Positions 52,692 to 62,713 of a stretch of DNA of 64,000 nt are shown piece by piece. The translations under genes and the position numbers were made by a program. The stretch lies in the NCBI RefSeq assembly GCF_021021415.1, contig NZ_JAINWJ010000032.1, positions 1 to 64,000 on the forward strand, given 5' to 3'. The DNA is from Martelella mediterranea. Lineage in GTDB: Bacteria > Pseudomonadota > Alphaproteobacteria > Rhizobiales > Rhizobiaceae. The notes under the pieces were generated by a model. The model saw only the letters and a list, made by a program, of their open reading frames with translations, was not told the origin of the DNA and did no database searches. Every line of letters starts with the position of its first letter. Position 1 is the stretch's first letter.

Positions 52692-53759
52692 TTACCGCGA
52701 AGCGGGTGCTGCAGCCGCGGCATCCATGGGCACGGGGCCGCCCTGCGGCGACTGAAGCGACCCGGTCAGCTTCTGTCGCCACAACTCGGCGATATGGGAA
52801 ATGCGGTAATGCGGCGCGGCCGTAACCTTCGGCGGCGTCTCGCGCCAGGCGTCGAGCCGGCTTACAATCGCGGCGATGTCGCCGGTGTCGACGCATTGGC
52901 CGTCGCCGCCCAGAATTTCGTGATTGACCGCCAGCCCCTCATCCGCGAGCACCGGCGTGCCGACCGCATTGGCCTCGGCAAGCGGTAGGCCGAAGGGCTC
53001 GAAAAACCGTGTCTGGGGATAGAAGACGCAAAGCGATCGACGCATCCGGTCAATCATCTCGCCATGATCGAGCCGCCCCAAAAAGGTTACGCCCACCGGC
53101 GGCGCGCCATCAGGCCAGATCTTGTTGCCGTCTTCGGCGATATCGAGCTTCAGCTCGGGGCGTTGCTGGCGAACCAATTCAAATTTGGCGAGAACCTCCG
53201 AAATTCCCCTGAGCGGCGCGCCGGGAAAGAACAGCCGGTTCACGTCGCGCCGCGTGTTATCGGGTGCTAGATGATCATCGACCGGGTTGTAGACCGTGGT
53301 GATCTTCGGCAGCCTGTCGTTTTCCGCGCTCAGAAATTCGCTCACATGGCGCGCATGCGCATGAGAGACGCAGACGATCTCGATGTCGGCGTCGGCAAGC
53401 GCTTCGCCCATGCGGCGGTTATGCCGTCCCGGGTTCGAATGAAGTCGGAGGAAGATCGGGGCGTGCGCATTGAGCTTGCGCGCCTTCAACGCCGATTTCC
53501 ATGAGCTGATCACCGCGATCGCCTGAACGCCGCCGAGATCGTCCGCCTTCAGCGAACCGAGCGGCCGGTAGAAGCCGCAGGCATCGCGGTCGATATCGAT
53601 GCGGCCGTTCTGGTAGAAGTGAAACCGGAAATTTCTGCCATGGGCTTTCGCAACGCGCATGGCGATCGATTCCGCGCCGCTGAGTGCCCCGGCTTCCAGC
53701 GAGCCGAGCGTATAGGGCGTAAGGCAATAAGGGTCTATAACAGCAATGGCGGAGGACAT
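52692..53759 (-). CDS. Family 4-like glycosyltransferase
   Basis: A 355-residue GT-B fold protein. The acceptor-side N-terminus (IAVIDPYCLTPYTLGSLEAGALSGAESIAMRVA) leads to a C-terminal donor domain with the EX7E-like motif EPFGLPLAEANAVGTPVLADEG. It ends with an Ala-rich tail. No membrane segment is present. It is an isolated gene, convergent with the semialdehyde dehydrogenase and divergent from the Crp/Fnr regulator. The acceptor is unknown; a role in a cell-surface glycan is likely. Confidence 0.78.
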   Translation of the reverse strand: MSSAIAVIDPYCLTPYTLGSLEAGALSGAESIAMRVAKAHGRNFRFHFYQNGRIDIDRDACGFYRPLGSLKADDLGGVQAIAVISSWKSALKARKLNAHAPIFLRLHSNPGRHNRRMGEALADADIEIVCVSHAHARHVSEFLSAENDRLPKITTVYNPVDDHLAPDNTRRDVNRLFFPGAPLRGISEVLAKFELVRQQRPELKLDIAEDGNKIWPDGAPPVGVTFLGRLDHGEMIDRMRRSLCVFYPQTRFFEPFGLPLAEANAVGTPVLADEGLAVNHEILGGDGQCVDTGDIAAIVSRLDAWRETPPKVTAAPHYRISHIAELWRQKLTGSLQSPQGGPVPMDAAAAAPASR

Positions 53760-54076
53760 GAGAGTGCCTCCTTTCTTTGTTCGTTTTGAAGGATTTTCGC
53801 GATCAACAGGACCCGCCCGGCCGCGAAGTGCTTCTTGTGACCCGATGGCAGTTCCGACATCAGGCCCTCCTTGTTTGTCATGTACCTGTACTGTTTCGAA
53901 AAGGCGCGCATTAAACTGGTTTCAAATCGCCTAAAATTACGTTGAAAACGAGGACGGCGCGCATAAAGTATCGCCTCAACCGAGCATGATGATTGCAGAG
54001 GCTGCCATCATTCGGCCATAATTGCAGTGGCAGCGAGCATGTCACCACTGTCGCTCCGCCGGAAGGTTTTGGAAAG
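53760..54076. promoter_or_regulatory. Divergent intergenic region, glycosyltransferase / Crp-Fnr
   Basis: A 317-bp non-coding gap with a patch of lower GC around 53880-53970 that should hold the promoters in both directions. I looked for an FNR/FixK box (TTGAT-N4-ATCAA) and found none. No hairpin, tRNA or credible small ORF with a ribosome-binding site was seen. Confidence 0.4.
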
Positions 54077-54832
54077 ATGAACGCGCACACGAAAAGCTGT
54101 CTGGCCCAGAAGCTCTCGCATTATGCCGAACTCGACGAGGCCTCGCTTGAGAGCATCGCCCGCTTCGAACGCGAGGAAAAGGATTTCGCCAGGAATGACG
54201 AGGTCTATCAGGAGGGCGACCACAATATTCACCTCTATGTGGTTAAGAAGGGCTGGCTCTACAGCTATGCCGACCTGAAGGATGGCCGCCGGCAGATCGT
54301 GGAGATCCACCATCCGGGCGATATCGTCGGTTTTCCCGATATCGCCTTTACCGAACGCACGACGGTGCTGAGGGCCGCCGAAGACGTCCGGCTCTGCCCG
54401 TTTCCGAAAAAGGATCTCGACGAGGTGTTCAAGCGTGCGCCGCAGCTTGCCGCGCTGCTGTTTGCGCTTGCGGTGCGCAACCAGGTGATCATGATCGATT
54501 TCCTGCGCGCCATCGGCCGCATGAGCGCACGCGAGCGGATCGCCTATCTGCTGCTCGACCTCCAGGCCCGGCTGCGCATCACCAACACGACGATGACGAC
54601 GACCTTCCGGCTGCCGCTCAACCAGACCGAGATTTCCGATGTACTGGGGCTCACCAATGTCTATGTTAGCCGCAGCTTCACCGCGCTCGAAAAGGACGGC
54701 CTGATCCGCCGCTCCAACGGCTCGGTGGAAATCCTCGAGGAGGACCGGATGAAGCGCATCTGCGACTTCTCCGACCGCCATACCAAGCTCGACACATCCT
54801 GGTTTCCCGACGGAACGCCCGTCGAGGCTTGA
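54077..54832 (+). CDS. Crp/Fnr-family transcriptional regulator
   Basis: A 251-residue regulator with an N-terminal cyclic-nucleotide-binding-like domain (YQEGDHNIHLYVVKKGWLYSYADLKDGRRQIVEIHHPGDIVGFPD) and a C-terminal winged helix (LNQTEISDVLGLTNVYVSRSFTALEKDGLI). The Cys cluster of true FNR is absent, and the cAMP-contacting Arg/Ser pattern is not evident, so its ligand is unknown. The start at 54077 follows GGAAAG; a longer in-frame start lies upstream. It is divergent from the glycosyltransferase gene and convergent with the thuB-like gene. Confidence 0.85.
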   Translation: MNAHTKSCLAQKLSHYAELDEASLESIARFEREEKDFARNDEVYQEGDHNIHLYVVKKGWLYSYADLKDGRRQIVEIHHPGDIVGFPDIAFTERTTVLRAAEDVRLCPFPKKDLDEVFKRAPQLAALLFALAVRNQVIMIDFLRAIGRMSARERIAYLLLDLQARLRITNTTMTTTFRLPLNQTEISDVLGLTNVYVSRSFTALEKDGLIRRSNGSVEILEEDRMKRICDFSDRHTKLDTSWFPDGTPVEA

Positions 54833-54911
54833 ATATGTCAAATCTCTTTGTTTTCAGCCTGTTAGTTTAAATAAACTGAAATCCAGTTAATTTTACCTGG
54901 GCGCAACGGTT

Positions 54912-56003
54912 TCATGAGGGTTCCGCGACCGCCTCGAGCGTCAGCGAACGGCTTCCCATCTCCTGGGAGCGGCCGGCGAGGTCGAGGACCTGCTGCAGTT
55001 CCGCGCCGCGCAGGAAGGTCGGCTCGGCCGGCGCCTCGCCGCGGATCGCGGCGATGAAGCGCTGGTAGATCGTGGCGACCGGCGGGCAGTCGATATCGCT
55101 CCACTCCTCCTTGGCAAGCGCATCCGGGCCGATGGCCGCGCGCAAACGGCTCTCATTGCGCTCGAACAGCACCTGCAGCCCGCCCTTGTCGCCGTAAATC
55201 CGGAGGCGGAGGTCATTGTGGTGGCCAGAGGCGAAACGCGATGCGGTGATCGTGCCGATCGCGCCATTGGCAAGGTCCATATGCATGACGAAGCTGTCAT
55301 TGGCATCAAGGACATATTCGCCGATCCTGTCGTCAGGGGCCTTGTGGAACACGGCGGTGCGGCAGGAGACCGAATGCGGCGCGGAGCCGGCGGCAAAGGT
55401 GGCGAAATCGACGATATGGATGCCGACATCGCCGAGCGCGCCCTTGGAGCCATGCGCGGTGGAAAGCCGCCAGAGCCAGCCGGGCTCGGTGCGCCAGTCG
55501 CCCCAGACGGACTGCGTCAGCCAGCTCTGCAGGTAGGAGGCCTCGAAATGGCGCACCGCGCCGATCTCGCCTGCGGCGATCATGTCGGCGGCCTTCTGCA
55601 GCGCGGCGACATTGCGGTAGCTGAGATTGATCATGTTGACGACGCCCGCTGCCTCGGCGGCAGAGGCCATCTCGGAGGCGAAGGCGTAGTCGGTGCTCAG
55701 CGGCTTTTCGCACAGAACATGCTTGCCGGCCGCGATCAGCGGCATGGTCGTGGCATAATGCAGGCCGTCGGGCGTCACCACCGAGGCGGCGTCGAAATCG
55801 CACTGCTCGATCGCCTCGGCAAGCGTGGCGTAGCGGCCTTCGATCCCGTGTTTGTCGCAGAACGCGGCGAGCACCTCGGCGCGCGGATCGACGCCCGCCA
55901 CCACGCTGACGCCGTCTATTTCGGCAAAGGCTTCGGCATGAACGCGCGCCATGCCGCCGGTGCCGACGATCAGCACTCGTACCGGTTTCTTCGTCTTGTT
56001 CAT
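54912..56003 (-). CDS. Gfo/Idh/MocA-family oxidoreductase (ThuB-like)
   Basis: A 363-residue dehydrogenase with the Rossmann loop VGTGGMARVHAEAF, the family motif LCEKPLSTDYAFA near residue 95 and the catalytic-domain GALGDVGIHIVDFATF. The start at 56003 follows GACAGCCCC-type sequence with no strong ribosome-binding site. It lies 16 bp after a ThuA-domain gene. In Sinorhizobium thuA-thuB convert trehalose and related disaccharides to 3-keto products, so this pair may do similar chemistry, though no ThuEFGK transporter is present. Confidence 0.85.
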   Translation of the reverse strand: MNKTKKPVRVLIVGTGGMARVHAEAFAEIDGVSVVAGVDPRAEVLAAFCDKHGIEGRYATLAEAIEQCDFDAASVVTPDGLHYATTMPLIAAGKHVLCEKPLSTDYAFASEMASAAEAAGVVNMINLSYRNVAALQKAADMIAAGEIGAVRHFEASYLQSWLTQSVWGDWRTEPGWLWRLSTAHGSKGALGDVGIHIVDFATFAAGSAPHSVSCRTAVFHKAPDDRIGEYVLDANDSFVMHMDLANGAIGTITASRFASGHHNDLRLRIYGDKGGLQVLFERNESRLRAAIGPDALAKEEWSDIDCPPVATIYQRFIAAIRGEAPAEPTFLRGAELQQVLDLAGRSQEMGSRSLTLEAVAEPS

Positions 56004-56019
56004 GGGGCTGTCTCCGTGG

Positions 56020-56805
56020 TCAGCGAAAACCGTCTTCGCCGGGATTGTGCAGGCGGGCACCGCGCTCGGTGATCTTTTCGGGCGCCTTGTCGACGGGCAC
56101 GTTGGGCGCCGCGGTGGGATCGGCGATACGGCGGGCCGGGTTATGGGCCCAGCGCACGGCATTGGCGATCACGCGCTGGACATTGGCGTCGTGATAGGTC
56201 GGATAGGTCTCGTGGCCGGGGCGGAAGTAGAACACATTGCCGGCGCCGCGCTTGTAGGTGAGGCCGGAGCGGAACACCTCGCCGCCCTGGAACCAGCTCA
56301 CGAACACGGTCTCCAGCGGTTCCGGCACGCCGAAGGGCTCGCCATACATCTCCTCGTTCTCAAGGTCGAAACTCGGGCCGACGCCTTCGGCGATCGGGTG
56401 GTTGGCCGAGGTCACCCACAGCCGCTCGCGCTCGCCGGCTTCGCGCCAGGTGAGATTGCAGGCCGTGCCCATCAGCCGCTTGAACGGTTTGGAAAAATGC
56501 GCCGAATGCAGGAAGATCATGCCCATCCCGCTCCAGACCGCCTCGCAGACACGCTCGGCAACCGCGTCGGACACGTCGCCATGGGCGGCATGGCCCCACC
56601 ACAGCAGGACGTCGGTCGCAGCGAGCCGCTCGGCCGTCAGGCCGTGCTCGGGGTCCTGGAGAACGGCGGTGTCCGCCTTGATGCCGTCATTGCGGTTCAG
56701 GCTTTCGGCGATGGCGGCATGCATGCCGCGGGGATAGATTTCGGCCACGGTCTCGTTGGTCTGCTCGTGGACGTTTTCGCCCCAAACAAGGGTTCTGATG
56801 GTCAT
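56020..56805 (-). CDS. thuA: ThuA-domain protein (trehalose-utilization-like)
   Basis: A 261-residue ThuA-family protein with a class-I glutamine-amidotransferase-like fold. Recognisable segments are VLLWWGHAAHGDVSD, GMGMIFLHSAHFSKPFKRLMG and the late GNVFYFRPGHETYPTYHDANVQRVIANAVRW. The start at 56805 is the only ATG fitting the family N-terminus TIRTLVWGENVHEQ. It precedes the ThuB-like dehydrogenase by 16 bp. It lies 55 bp after the HPr gene, where other rhizobia have ahcY. Confidence 0.85.
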   Translation of the reverse strand: MTIRTLVWGENVHEQTNETVAEIYPRGMHAAIAESLNRNDGIKADTAVLQDPEHGLTAERLAATDVLLWWGHAAHGDVSDAVAERVCEAVWSGMGMIFLHSAHFSKPFKRLMGTACNLTWREAGERERLWVTSANHPIAEGVGPSFDLENEEMYGEPFGVPEPLETVFVSWFQGGEVFRSGLTYKRGAGNVFYFRPGHETYPTYHDANVQRVIANAVRWAHNPARRIADPTAAPNVPVDKAPEKITERGARLHNPGEDGFR

Positions 56806-56860
56806 GTCTGATATCCATTTTTTCCGGATTGGCGCGGCGCGGGACGCGTTTCGGTCGGGC

Positions 56861-57136
56861 TTAGCCTTCTTCGCCGAAACGGTCGGCAACAAGCGCCTCG
56901 ATGGCATCGAGCGCCGCTTCCGCCTCCGCGCCCGCGGCTGAGACAACAATAGTGCTGTTGATGCCGGCGGCAAGCATCATCAGCCCCATAATCGACGTGC
57001 CGCCCACGCGCATGCCATCCTTGGCGACGGCGACGGAGGCATCGAATTTTTCGACGGTCTGGACGAATTTCGCCGAAGCGCGCGCATGCAGCCCCCTTTT
57101 GTTGAGAATGGTCAGGCGGCGTGTAACGGTTTCCAT
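56861..57136 (-). CDS. HPr-like phosphocarrier protein (PTS/nitrogen-type)
   Basis: A 91-residue phosphocarrier. The phosphorylatable His lies in KRGLHARASAKF (about residue 17), and the regulatory Ser in GGTSIMGLMMLAAG (about residue 48), the target of HPr kinase. It ends the chvI-chvG-hprK-manX-hpr block on the minus strand and begins 8 bp after the manX stop. It passes phosphate from EI-Ntr to EIIA proteins and links carbon and nitrogen status; no sugar-transporting EIIBC is nearby. Confidence 0.92.
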   Translation of the reverse strand: METVTRRLTILNKRGLHARASAKFVQTVEKFDASVAVAKDGMRVGGTSIMGLMMLAAGINSTIVVSAAGAEAEAALDAIEALVADRFGEEG

Positions 57137-57144
57137 ATGGCCTG

Positions 57145-57546
57145 TCAGTTCCCGCTCAGCACACGGCTTGCGACATTGATATAGCGCCGGCCGGCATCCT
57201 CCGCCTCGGCAAGCGCCTTTGCCATGTCGTTTTCCTGGCGCACGGCCACAAGCTTGATCAGCATTGGCAGGTTGACGCCGGCGATCACCTCCGTTGTGCC
57301 GCTGTTCATGACGGAAATCGCGAGGTTAGAGGGGGTTCCGCCGAACATGTCGGTCAGGATGATGACGCCGTTGCCGGCATCGACCTTGCCGACGGCGGCA
57401 ACGATATCGTCGCGGCGGCGGTCCATGTCGTCTTCCGGGCCGATCGAAATCGTCTCGATGGCATCCTGGGGCCCAACAACATGTTCGACCGCCAGACGGA
57501 ATTCCTCCGCAAGGCCGCCATGGGTCACAAGAACCAGTCCGATCAT
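57145..57546 (-). CDS. manX: PTS EIIA component, mannose type (ManX-like)
   Basis: A 133-residue EIIA-Man domain. The active His lies in VTHGGLAEEF (residue 9), and the following IILTDMFGGTPSNLAIS and VNLPMLIKL are diagnostic. It has no EIIB or membrane partner gene, as in other alphaproteobacteria where it acts only in regulation. It lies between hprK and hpr, spacing 113 bp and 8 bp. The phosphorylation chain probably signals to the ChvG/ChvI and carbon metabolism. Confidence 0.92.
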   Translation of the reverse strand: MIGLVLVTHGGLAEEFRLAVEHVVGPQDAIETISIGPEDDMDRRRDDIVAAVGKVDAGNGVIILTDMFGGTPSNLAISVMNSGTTEVIAGVNLPMLIKLVAVRQENDMAKALAEAEDAGRRYINVASRVLSGN

Positions 57547-57659
57547 TCACCAAGCTCCTTCTCGGGGCGATAACGTTCGCATCTTGTCGAAGCGAGCGCG
57601 AAGTGCAAGCCAAAACGGCGAAATCACACATGAAAACAGTCGCGCTCGAAGCGGCGCGA

Positions 57660-58142
57660 TCAGTATTCCGCCAGGCGCGGGCGCGCGGCAAGGCCCTGGT
57701 CAAGGCCAGGACAAAGTGCCGCAAGCGCCGAAAACGGATCGGGCGACGGCCAAACGAGGCGGGCGAGCGGCAGCGTCAGACCGGCAACAAGGTCGAAGCG
57801 CTCGCCGGTCGCCGGCAGACGCTCAGCCTTGGCCGGATCGATGGGCAGAAGCGCGAAATCGAGCACCGCCTCCGGCAGATGCTCGATCGGCACAAGGCCC
57901 GTCCCGCGGATTTCGATCAGGCCGGCGGTCGCCGGCGGCGCGGCCGCCACCGCCCTGCCGTTCAGCGCCGAGACCAGGACCTGGTCATCGGCGACGAGGC
58001 TTGCGTAAAGGCCGTGCAGCCGACCCGCCCGGATCAGCGAAAGCGCCAGCGCGCTCTTGCCCGCCCCGGACGGTCCGGTGATCAGGATGCCGGTCGCGCC
58101 GAGCACGATTGCGGTTGCATGAACATTGACCGCGCCGGTCAT
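57660..58142 (-). CDS. hprK: HPr kinase/phosphorylase, short alphaproteobacterial form
   Basis: A 160-residue protein corresponding to the C-terminal catalytic half of HPr kinase. The Walker A is GPSGAGKSALAL, and VADDQV and EIRGTGLV mark the active site. The N-terminal domain of Firmicute HprK is absent, as usual for this class. Its ATG overlaps the chvG stop (ATGA). It phosphorylates HPr on Ser and so tunes PTS-Ntr signalling. It belongs to one operon with chvI and chvG upstream. Confidence 0.92.
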   Translation of the reverse strand: MTGAVNVHATAIVLGATGILITGPSGAGKSALALSLIRAGRLHGLYASLVADDQVLVSALNGRAVAAAPPATAGLIEIRGTGLVPIEHLPEAVLDFALLPIDPAKAERLPATGERFDLVAGLTLPLARLVWPSPDPFSALAALCPGLDQGLAARPRLAEY

Positions 58143-59908
58143 GACGCCTTGCCGGTGGCGGCCGGCAGGGTGAGGGTGAAGCGCGCGCCCTTGACCGCGC
58201 CGGTCTCCGCATCGGTGACATTTTCCGCCATCAGCGTGCCGCCATGGGCTTCGGCGATCTGGCGCGAGATCGACAGGCCGAGCCCGGAATTCTGGCCGAA
58301 GGCTTCGCCGTCGGGCCGGTCGGTGTAGAACCGCTCGAAAACCCGCTCCAGCGCGTCGGGACGGATGCCGGGCCCGTTATCGGTGACGGTGACGATGATC
58401 TGCGCCCGTGTGCGGGTCAGCGCCACGTCAACGCGGCCGGTCTTTTCCGGCACGAAGGAACGGGCATTCTCGATCAGATTGGTGACGATCTGGCCGATGC
58501 GCAGGTCATGGCCATAGGTCTCGAACGCGGTCTTGCCGTGATTGCCGGGATGGGCGGTAAAGCCGATCTGAACCTTCTTGTGGCGCTTGCTGGTTTCGCG
58601 CGAGATATTCACCAGGTCGGTGAGCAAAGCCTCGACGTCGAAGCGCTTGGCATCCTCGCGGGCAAGCTCGGCATCAAGCCTGGAGGCGTCCGAGATATCG
58701 CTGATCAGCCGGTCGAGACGGCGGACATCGTGCTGGATGATCTCCGTCAGCCGGGCCTTGGATTCCTCGGTCTTCGCCAGTGGCAGGGTTTCCACCGCGC
58801 TGCGCAGCGAAGTCAGCGGGTTCTTCAGCTCATGGGCGACGTCGGCGGCGAAGCTGTCGATCGCGTCGATCCGGTCGTAGAGCGCCGTGGTCATCTCGCG
58901 AAGCGCGGTCGACAGATGGCCGATCTCGTCCTGGCGGGCCGAGAAATCCGGGATTTCCTCGCGCTCGCGCGGGCCGCCGCGTCGCACCCTCACGGCCGCT
59001 TCCGACAGCCGGCGCAGCGGGCTTGCGATCGTCGAGGACAGCATGAAGGAGAGGATCATCGTCACAAGCGCGGTGACCCCGAAGACGCGGATGATCGCGA
59101 TCCGCTCGGCATGGACGATCTCGTCGATATCGCCGGCCTGGGTGGATAGCAGCAGCACGCCCAGCACCGCGCGGAACCGCTGGATCGGCACGGCCACGGA
59201 GACGATCAGCTTGCCCTTGTCGGTGACCCGCACCACGGCCGAACGCTGGGCGTCTAGCGCCTTGATGACCTCCGGATAGATCGAGCCGTCCCCGCCTGGC
59301 GCCTCCTCGTAGCGCGGCAGGTTGCCGGGCTGCAGGAACCGGTTCATGAGATTGCCGAGCCTGTCGCCGATACTTTCGGTGTCATTCTGGCTGGCGGCGG
59401 GCAGGTCATAGCGCAGCACCTGACCGCGCGAATAGAGATAGCGCGAATCGAGGATCAGATTGGCGTCGGGATCGAAGATCCGCGCCCGCGTCCTTGTCGG
59501 CGAAATCAGCCGTCTGAGGATCGGCGCCACTTTTTCGGGGTTGAGCGGAAAGCGCAGATCCTCGTCGCTGGCGGTCGGCCGGGCGCTTTCGCCGGCCTGC
59601 AGTTCCAGAAGCTTCTGCGGGTCGATCGTCATCGTGTCGGTTTCGACCGAGGCCGAGGAGGCGATCGCGCCGGCGATGATCTCGCCCTGGGTCAGCAGAC
59701 TTTCGACGCGCGCGTCGATCAGTCCCTCGCGGAACTGGTTGAGGTAGAGAATGCCGCCGACCAGGAAAAACAGCGCCAGAAGGTTGAAGAACAGGATGCG
59801 CCAGTTGAGGCTCGAAAACACCGTCGAGGCCAACACCCAGCGCATGACGGCGAAGGGCTTTCGCCAGCGCCGGGCCGGTTTGGCTGTTTTCTTGGCTGTG
59901 TCCGTCAC
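58139..59908 (-). CDS. chvG: Sensor histidine kinase ChvG (ExoS)
   Basis: A 589-residue membrane sensor kinase with two helices (ILFFNLLALFFLVGGILYLNQF near residue 40; VTALVTMILSFMLSSTIASPL near 275) enclosing a periplasmic sensor domain. The HAMP region is followed by the H-box SFAADVAHELKNPLTSLRSAVETL and the ATPase motifs LIENARSF, NGPGIRPDALERVFERFY and GLGLSISRQIAEAHGG. ChvG/ExoS senses acid or envelope signals and is kept inactive by ExoR in rhizobia. The gene lies 61 bp after chvI and overlaps hprK. Confidence 0.94.
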   Translation of the reverse strand: MTDTAKKTAKPARRWRKPFAVMRWVLASTVFSSLNWRILFFNLLALFFLVGGILYLNQFREGLIDARVESLLTQGEIIAGAIASSASVETDTMTIDPQKLLELQAGESARPTASDEDLRFPLNPEKVAPILRRLISPTRTRARIFDPDANLILDSRYLYSRGQVLRYDLPAASQNDTESIGDRLGNLMNRFLQPGNLPRYEEAPGGDGSIYPEVIKALDAQRSAVVRVTDKGKLIVSVAVPIQRFRAVLGVLLLSTQAGDIDEIVHAERIAIIRVFGVTALVTMILSFMLSSTIASPLRRLSEAAVRVRRGGPREREEIPDFSARQDEIGHLSTALREMTTALYDRIDAIDSFAADVAHELKNPLTSLRSAVETLPLAKTEESKARLTEIIQHDVRRLDRLISDISDASRLDAELAREDAKRFDVEALLTDLVNISRETSKRHKKVQIGFTAHPGNHGKTAFETYGHDLRIGQIVTNLIENARSFVPEKTGRVDVALTRTRAQIIVTVTDNGPGIRPDALERVFERFYTDRPDGEAFGQNSGLGLSISRQIAEAHGGTLMAENVTDAETGAVKGARFTLTLPAATGKAS

Positions 59909-59969
59909 GCTACGTCCTGGCTACCCGGCGCGGACGCTCTTGGTGGCGCGCCGGTCGTCGTCTTGAAAA

Positions 59970-60686
59970 TCAGGCCGCCTCGCGGAAGCGATAGCCGACG
60001 CCGTAGAGCGTCTCTATCATATCGAAGTCGTTATCGACCATCTTGAACTTCTTGCGCAGGCGCTTGATGTGGCTGTCGATGGTGCGGTCGTCGACATAGA
60101 CCTGATCGTCATAGGCGGCATCCATCAGCGCATCGCGGCTCTTGACCACGCCCGGGCGCTGGGCGAGCGATTGCAGGATCAGGAATTCGGTGACGGTCAG
60201 CGTCACCGGGCCGCCTTTCCAGGTGCAGGTGTGGCGCTCGCGGTCCATCACCAGCGGCCCGCGTTCCAGCGGACGGTTGGCCTCGCCATCGGCGGGCTTG
60301 ACGCCATTGGCGGCGGCCTCGCGGGCGGCGACGCGGCGCAGCACGGCGCGCACGCGCTCCACCAGCAGGCGCTGCGAGAACGGCTTGGTGATGAAATCGT
60401 CGGCACCCATCTTCAGGCCGAACAGCTCGTCGATCTCTTCATCCTTGGAGGTGAGGAAGATCACCGGCATATCGGATTTCTGGCGCAGGCGGCGCAATAG
60501 TTCCATCCCGTCCATACGCGGCATCTTGATATCGAAAATCGCAAGCTGCGGGGGGTTGGCCTGAAGCCCGGTCAGCGCGGTCGCGCCGTCGGTATAGGTG
60601 TCGACGCGGTACCCCTCCGATTCGAGCGCGATCGACACCGAGGTCAAAATGTTGCGGTCGTCATCGACCAGAGCGATCGTCTGCAT
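59970..60686 (-). CDS. chvI: Response regulator ChvI
   Basis: A 238-residue OmpR-family regulator. The receiver has acidic residues in LVDDDRN, the phospho-Asp in [11 protein letters not shown] (about residue 52) and Lys in FITKPF; the winged-helix domain follows after an Ala-rich linker. The last part [26 protein letters not shown] is conserved in ChvI. It controls exopolysaccharide, motility and acid-response genes in rhizobia and virulence in Agrobacterium. The ATG follows AGGGAG. Divergent from pckA. Confidence 0.95.
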   Translation of the reverse strand: MQTIALVDDDRNILTSVSIALESEGYRVDTYTDGATALTGLQANPPQLAIFDIKMPRMDGMELLRRLRQKSDMPVIFLTSKDEEIDELFGLKMGADDFITKPFSQRLLVERVRAVLRRVAAREAAANGVKPADGEANRPLERGPLVMDRERHTCTWKGGPVTLTVTEFLILQSLAQRPGVVKSRDALMDAAYDDQVYVDDRTIDSHIKRLRKKFKMVDNDFDMIETLYGVGYRFREAA

Positions 60687-60907
60687 GGGAACTCCCTGTC
60701 AGCATCTGTTTTTGGAAGGGCCGCCTCAAAGCGGACCAACTCCCTGTTTCTAGCATTTCTTGGAAAAAAACTGGAACAAATTGTGGCAAGGCCGCCCGCA
60801 CGGCGCTGACACCGCCTTTTAAATCGAGCCGCGGCCCAACTTGGACGAGCAGTTAAGATCATGAGAAAGCAGGATAAATTTCACAACACTGTCATGCATG
60901 GATTTTC

Positions 60908-60921
60908 TTTAATCGATTAAA
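60908..60921. promoter_or_regulatory. PckR-like (LacI-family) palindrome upstream of pckA
   Basis: TTTAATCGATTAAA is a perfect 14-bp palindrome with a central CG. It lies 35 bp upstream of the candidate -35 of pckA. In Sinorhizobium pckA needs the LacI-GalR-family protein PckR, which fits an upstream activator site of this form. No pckR gene is in the window. Confidence 0.55.
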
Positions 60922-60955
60922 TAACTGATTTCATTAGATTTTGCGACCTCCCCGG

Positions 60956-60984
60956 TTGTCGGGTGCGAATAAATTTAATATGTT
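60956..60984 (+). promoter_or_regulatory. Candidate sigma70 promoter of pckA
   Basis: TTGTCG (60956-60961) and TATGTT (60979-60984) are 17 bp apart, 35 bp before the pckA ATG. The region around is AT-rich, unlike the surrounding coding DNA. Confidence 0.5.
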
Positions 60985-61019
60985 TTTAAAAAATTGAATT
61001 TCTCTTGAAAGGCGAGAAC

Positions 61020-62627
<1,608 letters not shown>

Positions 62628-62660
62628 AAACAGCTTCAGCTCCGCAGGAGGAGTGCATGG

Positions 62661-62695
62661 AATACCCGGGCGGCTCAGGTCGTCCGGGTATTTTT
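62661..62695 (+). terminator. Intrinsic terminator of pckA
   Basis: AATACCCGG (62661-62669) pairs with CCGGGTATT (62684-62692), and the stem runs into a TTTTT tract (62691-62695). It lies 33 bp after the pckA stop and before the convergent glyoxalase-superfamily gene. Confidence 0.88.
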
Positions 62696-62713
62696 GCGTT
62701 CGGCGCCGCTCTG

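Larger units (their letters stand above)
60687..61019. promoter_or_regulatory. Divergent chvI-pckA regulatory region
   Basis: A 333-bp gap with a visibly AT-rich right half. It holds the palindrome at 60908-60921 and the pckA promoter candidate at 60956-60984. The left part, near chvI, shows no clear operator. No small ORF with a ribosome-binding site was found. Confidence 0.6.

Noticed and set aside
53420-53445. tRNA T-arm-like sequence GGGTTCGAA
   Set aside because: It is within the glycosyltransferase coding sequence and no cloverleaf can be built around it.
53760-54076. FNR/FixK box in the divergent gap next to the Crp/Fnr gene
   Set aside because: No TTGAT-N4-ATCAA pattern is present; fragments such as GATCAA lack a matching half at the right distance.
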